Of a stretch of DNA of 64,000 bases, positions 1-11,955 are shown in pieces. The DNA is from Anniella stebbinsi (Eukaryota > Chordata > Lepidosauria > Squamata > Anniellidae), in contig JARDYH010000002.1 of assembly GCA_029215795.1 (NCBI GenBank), positions 362,912,973 to 362,976,972 on the forward strand, given 5' to 3'. Numbering within the stretch: the first letter of the stretch is position 1; each line of letters opens with the position of its first letter. Both the position numbers and the translations under genes were made by a program. Below the pieces are notes generated by a model. It made no database searches. It worked only from the letters and a program-made list of their open reading frames with translations, and had not been told where the DNA came from.

Positions 1-550
1 CCTGCATTTCTCGTCTTCTGGCTTACCTGCGTTTTTCATCTTAGGATTCAAGGCCCTGTGAGTGCTTTAAGAGCTCCCTGTTCTCTTGCTGTCCCCTTGT
101 TTTAACTCTGGGTCACCTTTTGATCATGAGAGTGATGTCAGCTCCTGAGACGATGATTCATGGAGATAGTAAGCACTGTACTCACATTAATGACAAGACA
201 ATCCCAGCCCACAGGTTTATGATCAACTAGCCATGGCAGAAGAGGGGAAAGGGCTGGAAAGGAAAAGAACCAAATAAATTGGGTAGATAAATGCATATTT
301 AAAAAGAGGCAAATAAGCAAACCTGGGGACCAATTTTTTTACAGTTACATAGTTGTTCTTATAATGACCAGCTTGAATGGAAATGGTTCAGGGAAAGGAG
401 GAGCCCAGTGGCAGCTGGTCTCTTAGCTGAGCCAGTGAGATGAACTCGGCTGACCCATCTCTCCCTTTGCTGCAGTCAGGTGGAATGGCAGCTAAAATAG
501 GAGAAGGGGGGACTCAAATCTTCAAATACATTCTAAGAAGAGGGATCAAG
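1..550. other. RUBCN intron, no feature recognised
   Basis: No exon with splice sites and conserved coding sense is seen, and no repeat I can name. Confidence 0.4.
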
Positions 551-554
551 TAGA

Positions 555-597
555 CCAGCCTTCCCCAACCTGGGGCCCTCCAGATGTTTTGGACTAC

Positions 598-635
<38 letters not shown>

Positions 636-785
636 CAACAACAACAATTTATTTCTTACCCGCCTCTCCATCTGGATCGAGGCGGGGAACAACAACATGA
701 TAAATTCCTCACCATTGACTATGCTGACTGAGGGTGATGGCAGTTGAAGTCCAGAACATCTGGGTGGCATCAGGCTGCGGATGGC
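555..785. mobile_element. CCAGATGTTTTGGACTAC foldback, interrupted by another repeat
   Basis: The arms CAACCTGGGGCCCTCCAGAT and GAAGTCCAGAACATCTGGGT belong together. Between them sits an insert of about 105 bp, (TAA)n plus a LINE-tail-like block (CCCGCCTCTCCATCTGGATC), which recurs at 34680-34740. Confidence 0.65.
597..648. repeat. (TAA)n/(CAA)n microsatellite
   Basis: About 12 AAT/TAA units followed by ACA units; the A-rich tail of the inserted repeat. Confidence 0.9.
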
Positions 786-957
786 TGAGCCAGGCAGGTC
801 CTGAAAAGTTGGAACTTTGGTATGGAAGTCTGAGGAACACGATTGCTCTACAAGGAACCCCCCAATTCTGTCATTCCAGTTACTTTTTTAATTTATTGAT
901 TATGCTGTCAGAAAGCTTCCACGTACTGTCTTCCTGACTATGCTGTCGTTATCCCAG

Positions 958-1059
958 GTCTTATGGCAACAGACAGCGGATCCCACTTCAGCTCCCGAGA
1001 CTCAACACGCCTGTCTGACTCTGGTTCTGCAGAAGATGTGGATGAATATGAGATCAGAG
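958..1059 (+). CDS. RUBCN: RUBCN exon (window exon 1)
   Basis: Acceptor AG at 956-957 and donor GTAAGG at 1060. It enters needing two bases of a codon and leaves one base. It encodes a Ser/Asp-rich linker ending in DEYEIR, typical of the disordered middle of Rubicon. Earlier exons lie outside the window. Confidence 0.8.
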
Positions 1060-4000
1060 GTAAGGTAGGAATTGCTGGAATGAGACCTGTGCTTCTGTTT
1101 CTTTACCTGGTCTATGAAGCTGTTGTACATTGAGTTCATTTGGCCTAATATTGTCCACACAGTTTGACATTTATTCTCCAAAGCCCTGGCCAGAAGTGTT
1201 TCCCAGTCCTGTTACCTGATGCTTCTAACCATAGATACCAGGGACTGAACCTGGGACCTTCTGTAGACTAAGCTGTCCTCTTTTCCTGACCTGTGGCCCT
1301 TCCCTGACAGGACTCTGTGTGTGGCTCTGAGGACAACAGAGTGTCTTTATTTGCCTACATGACAGTCATTTGGTCCTCTGGTATCCATGCAGTTGGAAGA
1401 ACAGGAATAGGAAGATTCAAGTGATTAGGGTTTTGTGTGCGTGTGGATTTTTTCCCCACAGAGTAACTGTTGACATGAAACCTTCTTTTGCTGATTGCAC
1501 TACCGGTGATTATACCATTGTCGAATTTGAAGGCAGTTAACCCAATGAGGAGAGATTTGCTCATGGCATGGTTATTTCAACATGAAGTTTCCTGATTCTC
1601 ATCCAGAGATTGATTGACTTAATTGATTACATTCCTAGGCGACATCCCTTCTAAGCAAAGGGTAACGTTTAACCGTCCCCAAAGTGCCAAAGACCTGGAG
1701 GGAGGATGGTGGGTGGGTGATGAGGCTGTTTGCAGAATGCTGTGTGTCAGGAAGAGGGAGGGGGGGAAGGATTGAGAGCTCAAGATTGGTGGGGTCTTCT
1801 GACCCCCTGCAGCCCCAATTCAGTGGTTCCAAACTGTGTTCTGCGGAATTCAGGGGCTCCTCAGAAGCGTTTTGGGGCCCTTAGTGAAAGTCGGTTTGCC
1901 TGTTACCCATCTCCCCCAGCTATATGCAGCTACAAGTGGCTGTTGGTTGCATCCTAGAGTGCAACTCTTTTCATCTGGGGTGTCAGTGAGGCCTGGAATT
2001 GCGGGCGATTCTGGGGCATATTCTCAGGTGCATGCATAGCGTGCACCTGAGAATATGCCCCGGAATCGCCCGCAATGCACAGGGGTTCCTCGGCAGACAA
2101 AGAGCCTATCTACACTACTGTCATTAACCGGTTTAAAACTGTTATAAACCATTTTAAAGCAGTAGTGTAGATAGGCTCAACCTGACACGGAAAGGATTTT
2201 CTCTGAGTAGAAAGTCTGAAACCCACCCCCCACCCCCACCCCCCGCTCTGCTCTTGGGAGTCTCTCCCACCCCCCATTCTTTCTTTGCTTGGACTCCATC
2301 CTCCCCTCCTCCTTCTGACATGCAATCTTTTGTCCACGCCATATCTTGCAGATGGCAACGACGGATCTAACCTGATTCAAATGTCCAAGGATGGCCTGTC
2401 CGTCTCAATGGCTTCCTTGTTTTCAGGTAGTAACCTCACTCTGAAGTGTATAATAAGTGTGCTTGTGTGTGCGTGTGTGAGTCAGTCGTCGGGGCACAAC
2501 TAGATCACCCTTGAGATGTACTGCATGTTACCCAAGTGATTAGCCGCTGTGTTTGCAAGCCCCTTTATTTCTCTTTGTTACGCTATTGGTGTTTGAACAA
2601 TCCCGGAGTGCTGCAAGGAGCAGCAGTGAATTTAACGTGAGCTGCCGCAAAACCTGCCATGTAAAAATACCGAAATTCCAACGAAGCTACAAAAACTACA
2701 TTTGAACTTTGTTACGTGTGGAGCAGGCACAAACGCAGAGAGCAGACTGGGATTTCTGTGGAGGTCACCTTGGCTACTTTATCCCGGCTCACGCCTGCTA
2801 TCTCCTATAGCGGCTCAGGTTTAGGGGATTTTCAGTTGTAGATAAGAATCTGCTGGGCTGGATCCATCTAGTCTGGAGAAGAGAAGACTGAGGGGAGACA
2901 TGAGGGCGCTCTTCAAATACTTGAAAGGTTGTCACACACAGGAGGGCCAGGATCTCTTCTCGATCATCCCAGAGTGCAGGACAGGAAGCCAGATTCCGGC
3001 TGGACATCAGGAAAACCTTCCTGCCTGTTAGAACAGTACGACAATGGAACCAATGACCTAGGGAGGTGGTGGGCTCTCCCACATTAGAGGCCTTCAAGAG
3101 GCAGCTGGAGAGCCATCTGTCAGGGAGGCTTTAAGGTAGTTTCCTGCATTGAGCAGGGGGTTGGACTCGATGGCCTTAGAGACCCCTTCCAACTCTACCA
3201 TTCTATGATTCTATGAGAGTCCAGATGTTTGTCTCCTCCAGTGGCTGGCCGGATGCCTCTGGAAGCAAACATTCCATGTATCATACCTAAGGCAGCTTAC
3301 AACAATAACAGGCACAAAAATAAAATAAAATTAAAGGCAGTTAAAGTGATTTTTAAAAGCCAAATACCAAATGCAAAAGTGTAAACCAAGAAAGAAGTGG
3401 TTAGAACACAACCAAAGAGCAGACAGAATGTTCACACCGTGCGCAGCAGTGAGCGCACCAAAGAAATCTTGCCAGCAAAGGCCTGTCTTACAGGAAGGTT
3501 TTCTCTCAGCAGCGAAAAGTTCTCGGTGAAGCACGACATAATACAGGCTCTGTGGGCCCATTGGGGGCATTTCTGCTATGATCACCCAATCCTTCCATCA
3601 TAGGTCCCTTCTCTTTGCAGCCCAGCCCAGGCCACAAAACCAGTGATATCAAGTATTGAGAACCTGTAACACTTGGCTGGCATGCTGACTGTAGCCTAAA
3701 CTGAATTGAAGTGTTTTCACACATGCTAACTAACTAAGGACCCAACCCTATGTATGTTTAGATAGGGGGAAAAAGCCATCCAACTCCCAGCATCCCCTAG
3801 CCTGCCAGCTGTAGGACTTTTTTTCCTGGATAAACTGGTATAGGATTTGCACTCTAAACATTTTTACTAACTCCTTGTAAACTAACTCCTACTCCCATGT
3901 TTGTCTTCCTTTGGGCAAGGAACTGTTAGTGGCTACTCCCTGTGCAGCTTGTAAGCTTTGTGTCGTGTTTGTTTGCTGCATTTCTATGTCTCTTAGCTGC

Positions 4001-7000
4001 TTATCGATGGCAGATGGTGCAGGTCAGGACAAGCAACTTGCGGCTAGCAAAGCTTTTGGGCGACCTGAAGAATTAGCATGCAAGTTCAAATCAATGGCTC
4101 ATCAAGCTCAGCATCCCATCTACTAATAGGAGCCAACCAGGTGCCCTTTGCAGGCATGATTGTGATCTCCATCCCACACATTGCAAGTCCACAGCATCTA
4201 GAAATCTGCCTCTGAAATGGAGGCAACTCTTCCAGCCATCAAGGCTCGTAGCCATCAGTTGTCCAATTTTCCATCCAGTTAGTGGTCGTTGCTTTTAAAG
4301 ACGTTGATTTTAATGGGCTATCACGGAATTCTGTCGAAATGGGGTTTTATATGGCACTAGGAGAGGTAATGTGTGGCTAAAACTGATGATAACAAAGTCT
4401 TCATCCTTGGGGTGGGATGGGGGGGTCAGACGCTCCTTGCTTAAGCTGCTTGCGGGAGTGGGGGAGAGAGGCTTGAGCCAAGCAGTTGGGCCAGATTACT
4501 CCCAGCTTCCCGCCACCAGCTGAAGGACCTGGCTGGCCATCATTCCTCTGATTAGGAAACCACTCTCTCATTTTCTGATAGGAGGAAAATGAGTGCCTAG
4601 GTAGCAGCCCTGCCCAAGCCAAAAGAATTGAACTAAGCGGTCCCATCCAGATTTGAGCTCCGCCTGGAGGCCTCTTCAGGACTCTCTCACTTCCTGATGG
4701 GAAGGGTGCAGGCCAGCTAAGAAGCAGCGCCTCATACTTCCAGCCTCACCCCAGTTGGAATGGAGTGGATCAGATATAAGTGCTCCCTCACCTTTGAACT
4801 TTGAACCCACCACCCCTCAGACTCCCTTGTTGAGGGACTCAGTGCGGGTGGTGCTGAAAGCGGGCCGAGGTTTGCACAAACGGTGTGCTAGAGCAGCGCG
4901 TGAAGAATGAAGGGCCCTGGCCCACTGAAAGATTTGCCTGTCTCTGCTGTAGACCAGTTCCTTGTTCAAAGGGCTTGTGTCTGTCCAACGTGTCTGTCCT
5001 CACCGAATCTGATTTCTTTCCGCACATCCCTGCCCCCGCTCTGCTGTGACTTAGATGCAGACGTCAAGAGGAATGCAGCTCCCAGCAAGAAATCCTTCCA
5101 GTCCTCTGGCTGCACGTATGTATCAGGCAGAACAGCGCAATCTCTCATTTCTTCCCTTGCTCCAGCCCAGTCAGGGTGAAATACTACGGAGACTGGCGAC
5201 GACAGGAGGAGATCAGCAATTGGGGAGGGGGGACAGGTGTATTGATTTGATTGGGATCCAAATAGGAGTCTGACAGGTGCTGGGGGCCAAACTATAGGTA
5301 GGTTCTGGTCTAGTTGGAAGCCAGTTATGGTAGGATCAGGTCCGAGAGATAGCAAGGATTTGAAACTCTGTTTCAGGGTGGCTTCTGGGTATGAATGGGC
5401 GGAGAGGGCTAGATCCCGGGTTGCGGGAGCTTCTGCAAGGCTAGAGTCTCACAGATGCTGGCAGGACTTGGGGCCCAGGGGGCGGTTCCATGCAGGCTGG
5501 CGCAGGAATTGGGGGACCCAGGGCAGAATCAAAGATGTCAGCTTAGTGAGTTGTAAGAGGCTAAGTTGCACAGACGGGAGGGTCTCTTAACTGTTCGTGC
5601 ATCTTGGCAATGTAGCTCCTTTGGTTGGAGAGTGATAAATAAAAAAAACCACCTCACGAGATTTGAGGCAGTATCCAGTTACGCCCCAGGAACGGGTTGA
5701 GGTCCAGTAGACTATGGCGCTAATTTGCAACCTCTGACAACAGGGAAGGAAACCAATGGTTCAGGTATTATGGCTGTGAACCGCCCAGGGAGCTTCAGCT
5801 ATTGGGCGATATAGAAATGAAATAAACTAATAATAAGAATTCTGACTACATCCATGGCACTTTTACAGTGCAATATGAAAAAACAAAAGTCAGATCCCTG
5901 TCCTGAGGAACTTGCAGCCTAAATGGAAATTGGGGGACAGGGAGGAAATTGGGATTTGTTTCAATAGACCAAGGGTGGGCAACCTACGGCCCTAAGGATA
6001 CATGCAGCCCTCGTCCTCATTTGAAAAGCCTTCTGCAATGGATCTGTTTGGCTCTCTGGCAAAAGTGATCTGTGATCTGCCCCTCCCCTGGGAGCCCACT
6101 GGGCAGAAAGGAAGATGTTAAAGTGTGTGGGTGGGGGTGGGGGGGAGAAGGGGGGGTAGATGGAAGTGGAGGGTGTGTGGGGGGAGAGATAAACGGGGTG
6201 GCTCCATCGACATCTGCTTTTGGTCCTCCTTTCCTCCAGCATTCTGCCCCCAAGAGATTACCATCAAGGGACTGCAGCCCTCCACAAAATATACCTGCCC
6301 CTGCCGTAGATGGGGATTAAGGGGTCATGGAGAGCTTCAGCTATGGGGAATTATAGAAATGCAATTCATCATCGTCATCATCGTCATCATCATCATCGTC
6401 ATCATCGTCATCACAACAAGAAGACAATACCTTGCAACCCACCAGACATAATGTTCATAGACAAAAAAGAAAAACACACACACCTCATTGACATAGCGAT
6501 ACTGAATGACAAAAATGTTGTTGAAAAGGAAGAAGAAAAGAGAGACAAATATACACCACTGGCTATGGAAGCCAAAGAACTATGGCAACAGGAAAAGGTC
6601 ACAATTATCCCATTAGTCACATCAGTCACCGGCATCACATCAAAAAACTATACAGAAAACCTCCAGAAATTGGGCCCACCAAAATACATCCACGCCAGCA
6701 TCCAGAAAGCAGTCATAAATAAAACATGCTTAATCGTCAGGAAATTCCTGAATCTGTAAAAGACAGCATGACTTGGCAAAGCCCGTCATGTCCGTCTAGA
6801 AAAGCTGCCACGAGCGAGAAAGAGATGAAATAATAATAATGGTGATGACGATGATGGAGAAAGTGGGCTTTCAGGAGGAGGAGAGAGAGAGATGTAGCCC
6901 CGCCCAGAAGTGCTTTCCAATCTCCGCCACTTTGCCCCGCAGCTTCCACTCCTTCCTCCACTCGAACTCGGCGGAGGCCGTGGCCATGGGCCTGCTGAAG

Positions 7001-10000
7001 CAGTTTGAAGGGATGCAGCTGCCCGCCGCCTCGGAGCTGGAGTGGCTCGTCCCGGAGCACGATGCCCCACAGAAGGTAAGGGTTGCTGCTGAGCTGCTCC
7101 TGCCTGTGGACCTGAGCGCCACACTGCCTGCTCCGAATGGAATAGCGATGCTGTTCCCCAAGGAATAGCCCAGCTGAGAGACAGGCTCCCCCGGCTTCTC
7201 TCCCCCTCAGCGATTGTATCAGCAGCCTCAGTCCAGTGGGGATATAAGGGTATTGACTGTTGCTGCAAACAGCTACTAAACATCAATGTTCTGGATGTGG
7301 TGGTTTTAAACAAGACCCAGGTTAAAAATTAAAGGTGATGATCAGCGGCAGCTGGTGGCTCTGGTGTCTGTGGGTTGTTAATTCCCTCCGAGTTTCAGTC
7401 AGGACCAGTCAGAACTCTAAAGAAGTTGTCCAAGGTGCAAAGTTAAGAGTTCTGACTGAAACCCGGAGCGGATTCACCGCTCCACTGTCATAGGAACCAC
7501 CGGCTGCCACTGGTAATGATCCCAACGCTGGGAGAACCGTCTGTAGAACCATCGCTGCCCATCGCAATGGGAGATGCCCTGATGGAGGCCATCTTCTGAC
7601 ACTGGGATTGATGGGGAAGGGAGTGGGAACCCAGTTGCCAAGGGAATGGATGGAGCAGGAGGCACGCTCAGCTTGGAAGCCCTGCCAAAGCGGTACCACA
7701 GTGTGCTGTGAGGGCGCAAGTCCAGGCAGCGGGAGGAATGGTAACCCTTCTGGTTAATCCATAGCAGACAACATCCTCATACAGTCACCCATCCTGCTGC
7801 AGGCCGAAGCCTTTCCAGCTGTGCAAATGTGACATGACAGGCTAGCTGCCGCTATGCCTCACAGCTATAGCTGCTCAGCTGGAAAGGCTTCGGCCTGTAG
7901 CAGGATGGGTGACTGCATGTGGATGTTGTCTGCTATGGAATATTCATGCCCTCCATCGCTCTGAGGCCGTCCCCAGGGATCTAGAGGCTGTAGCCACCTC
8001 CCCCCATCTCCAAATTCTGCCCAACGTCTGGCATGTAAGAGCAATTCAGAATGCAATACGATTCCTAGGAGGTTGTAGAATCCTTCTTCCTTGACTTTCG
8101 AAAGATGGTTGAAGAGATGCTTAGCAGCGCAGGTGTAGGGACATGGCTGGCCCAAGGCACTTTGTCCTTTGAGGCAAAAGAACCAAACGACACTCAACCT
8201 CCTTCCCCTAATTAACACTGAGCATATTCTCCCGGGTGGTTCTCGCGTGCAAGCCCCACTGGAGTGTACAGGAGAGCCAGCGTGGTGTAGTGGTTAGAGT
8301 CTTGGTAGATACTTTTCCTGGTGTGCTAATTTCAAATATGCTTTCAGTTGGTGAGGAAGGACTATGAGCTTCTGAAAGGAATTCAATAGAATTGATAAAA
8401 GTTGTGATGGGAACTGTAGTTTCACCTCAACAGGAAGATAGACAGGAGGCTGACAGAGTGCTACAGGAACGAGTTCGGGACTTCTAGGAACTGTGGCCAG
8501 TAAAGACAGTCGACTCTAGCATATTCTGGATGGACCAGTTGTATGATCTGGCACGGGGAATGTTCCTATGCACTGTTCACACAACTGTTCGGCAACTACA
8601 GCCAGTGTGGTGTAGTGGTTAGAGTGTTGGCCCGAGGCTCAAGAGATCCGGGTTCAAGTCCCACTCGGCTGTGAAGCTCATTGGGTGACTTTGGGCCAGT
8701 CCCTGACTCTCAGCCTAACCTACCTCACAGGGTTGTTGTGAGGATAAAATGTAGAGGAGGAGGACCATGCAAGCCACTTTGGGTTCCTTGGAGGAAAAAT
8801 GGGATATAAATGTCATTGGTCATTTAATTAATTAATGAGCAATACTGTGGTCTTTTCAGTAGGGTTTGTGTCTAAGATCTTTCTGCTGGATTGTGCCCCA
8901 CCGGTGCCTGCCACTTAGCCACTTAAGATCCGGTGATTGCCTCACCGTTTCTCATTTGTAGGGCCCCAACTGGGTAATGATCTACTCTTGGCATGGGGAA
9001 CAATGCAAGAGCTGATGTGTTGGGCCCATTCTTCTAACTGTGTGATTCTGTGGCACCACTCTGCTCTCCTGCGAGCTGACCAGGAACTGTAGTTCATCTC
9101 AGTCAGGGCTGGTATCCACAACACGTTTTCGGGAGCAGGGTTTTTAAATTCAAGGCCTTGTCTTTTGCACCAGGGTTCACTTGGTGGCTCTCGGGGTCCT
9201 AGGAATCCAGCGAACTTGAAGTCTGCCCACCCCTGTGAACCACATTGCGGCAGGTTGCTCTATGCCCACATGCCAAATAAAGAGCAAGAAATCCTAGAAG
9301 CCGCACAAGGAGCATGGCAGCCTGAAGTGGCTTCACCAGTTGAGTGTACGGGCAGCTTGTTGTTGCCAGTAGCTTGGTGGACATGCTGGGGGAGCCTCTT
9401 TGACAGGTCGTTTGCCGTTGGTTTTCAGCGCCCAAGACTGTCTCTTAAAAAGCTTTTTAAGCGGCCCAAGTGGTATAAGAAAAGGCAGCTTTCCAAAAAG
9501 CTCCTGCTGGTACGTCGCAAATGGGAAGTGTGTCCCAAGAGTGTGTGTGTTTACCGTGTGCTCTAACAGCCTTTATGGAGTGCCCACCTGAAGCGCCGGG
9601 GGGCCACGTGGGGCTGCGCTCCTTCAGGAGAGGGGCTTGGTTTGGAGGGCCGAGCACGTCCCGCTGCAAAAGTCGGGCTTGCGCCCAGAGCCATTTGCAC
9701 CTGACGCCCAAAGTCTGCAAACTCAAGCCGACATGGCGTGAATTTCGCAAATTAACAGTCATGCCAGTGTGTGTCTTCGGATCGCATGCCTTGACCTGCA
9801 TCTCATGTTCTTAAAAAGCTTGATAGGAGGTTCTGCGCTTGTGTGACAATTCCAGAAATCATGTAGAATTGTGGGGATGACTAAGATCAGGGTGTATTCA
9901 CCTTGGCAGTGAACCACCGGATCATGAGATTAACCCTTGCCCTTCTCTCCCCCTTGCCCCATGAGCAGCAGTAACTCGGTGTTAAATTATTGCCATGGTT

Positions 10001-11901
10001 ATTTAAATGGCACCTCCAGATTTACCGGAACGGATCTCCCATCCTCTTTTTGAGAGTCTGGAATGGAGAAAAATAGGTCTGGATTGGGGCGGGGGGCTCT
10101 CTGTAGAGGAACCTTGAGCCGCCCTTGCTGCTGAACTGGATGTTGCAGACCAGCATGGCGTATGCCTTGGCATTGCCTGTATCTCATGTTCCTCTTACAG
10201 CTGCTGCCAATTCCCGATTCCGTGCCCATCTCTCCTGACGACGGGGAGCACGCCGACATCTACAGACTCCGAATCCGGGTCCGAGGAAACCTGGAATGGG
10301 CGCCGCCACGACCACAGATCATCTTCAACATCCATCCGGCGCCAGCGTAAGGAGGCCGGCAGTTTCCAGCCTGCGGCGTTCTTTGTGCGTCTCCTCCTCT
10401 GCCCCCGAGAGGCCCGTTTGTGTCTCGCCAGATCCTGCCCACAGCAGCAAGAGGGATATTTTCCTCCTTGCAAAGGGTTAAACGCTTTCTACAAGGCACA
10501 TTTAAGAATGAAAAGCTTCAGAACACGTGAGGAAGGGATTTTATCGTGATTCAGGCCCGTGTTCCGGCTAGTGAGCTACAGTGGCTGAGAGCAGCCCTTC
10601 AAGGTTTCAGACAGGGGCCTTTGCCAGTCCTAGAGGTGCCAGAGACTGAAGAAGGGGCCTTCTGCATGCAAAGCAAATGCTCTCTGTCTCCTCAGCTTTG
10701 GGAAAGCGACGTACTTGATGGCTTTTCTGTGAGCCGCCTGCTAGCCAGCTTAAAACAAGGACTACTGAGAGCATTTGTTCTGTCCACTGCTCCTTCCCTA
10801 GGCTTTGCTTAGGTGGTGGCATTCGAACTCAGACCTCGGCTCAGAAAGCTAGAGGTTCCCATTCAATCTACATTACGGGTCTGGTTCTTGGAGAAAGGTT
10901 CTGCTCATTTGGCCTCTTCTCCCACCCCAAGTAGATTAGGCTAGATTGCTTTGTTGGTTTCCAGGAAATCTGCAACTTTTGTCTCAAATGATATGGGAGA
11001 TGTTGAGGCACCAGCAGCTGTTATGCAAGAGTAGGCCTGGAATAATGTACCTCTCCGCGTCTTCTACATCTTATAATGATGTTCTATGGCCGTCCGGGCA
11101 CCATCTCTTGGGATTTCCGATCCCATGTTCAAATGTGGCACACAACTTAAATCCTCATGCCAGTTTCCTTAGTAGACAAAGCCCCTCCCCCTGGCTAGGT
11201 GGGATTGATTGATTGTTTTATATCATGGTTTTGTGCCTCTGCAGGAGGAAGGTGGCAGTGGCCAAGCAGAACTATCGCTGTGCAGGTTGCGGCATCAAGA
11301 CGGACCTTGGTGAGTGCTGGACTTGCAAATGTTCTGGAGGCCTCCATGTTGCCTGGACCGCCAGGGCCCTTGGACTTCAAGGGTTATGGGTTTACTCCAG
11401 CCTCCCTCAAGCAGGTGGCTCTCCAAGCTGACAGAAGATGGTTGTAGACCAACAGCACATCTGGAAGACAGCAGGTTGTGGGGAGATCTATTTTAATCTG
11501 TTTGGGTTTGTATCTATCTCTGTCTGTGTGTGTGCGTGTATGATTTTTAAAAGTGGCAAGCCATGTTGCATTGAAAAGGAAAGCAGAATATAATCAACTG
11601 ACAAGCTGAAATGCGTTTCAAAGCATGAACATGCAGGGACAAACTGCATTTTTCATGTATTTACACAGTCCAGATACATACACCATACTGTCAAGGGTGG
11701 TCAGAAAGTAGATCTCCCGATGTTTTAGCCTTCAACTCCCAGAATTGCTGACTATTAGCCTGGCTGGCAGAGGTTTCTGGGAGTTGAAGTCCCAAATATC
11801 TAGAGATCTACCTTCTGCTTTCCCCTGTCGTATGTAATTGGGATTCTGAAACGGCTACTTTGGACACTGCCTTTCCCCAGCAAGGGGCTAAACTTATTCA
11901 T

Positions 11902-11955
<54 letters not shown>

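Noticed and set aside
5327..5590. ORF in a RUBCN intron as an extra exon
   Set aside because: No acceptor/donor pair in phase and no protein-like conservation recognised.
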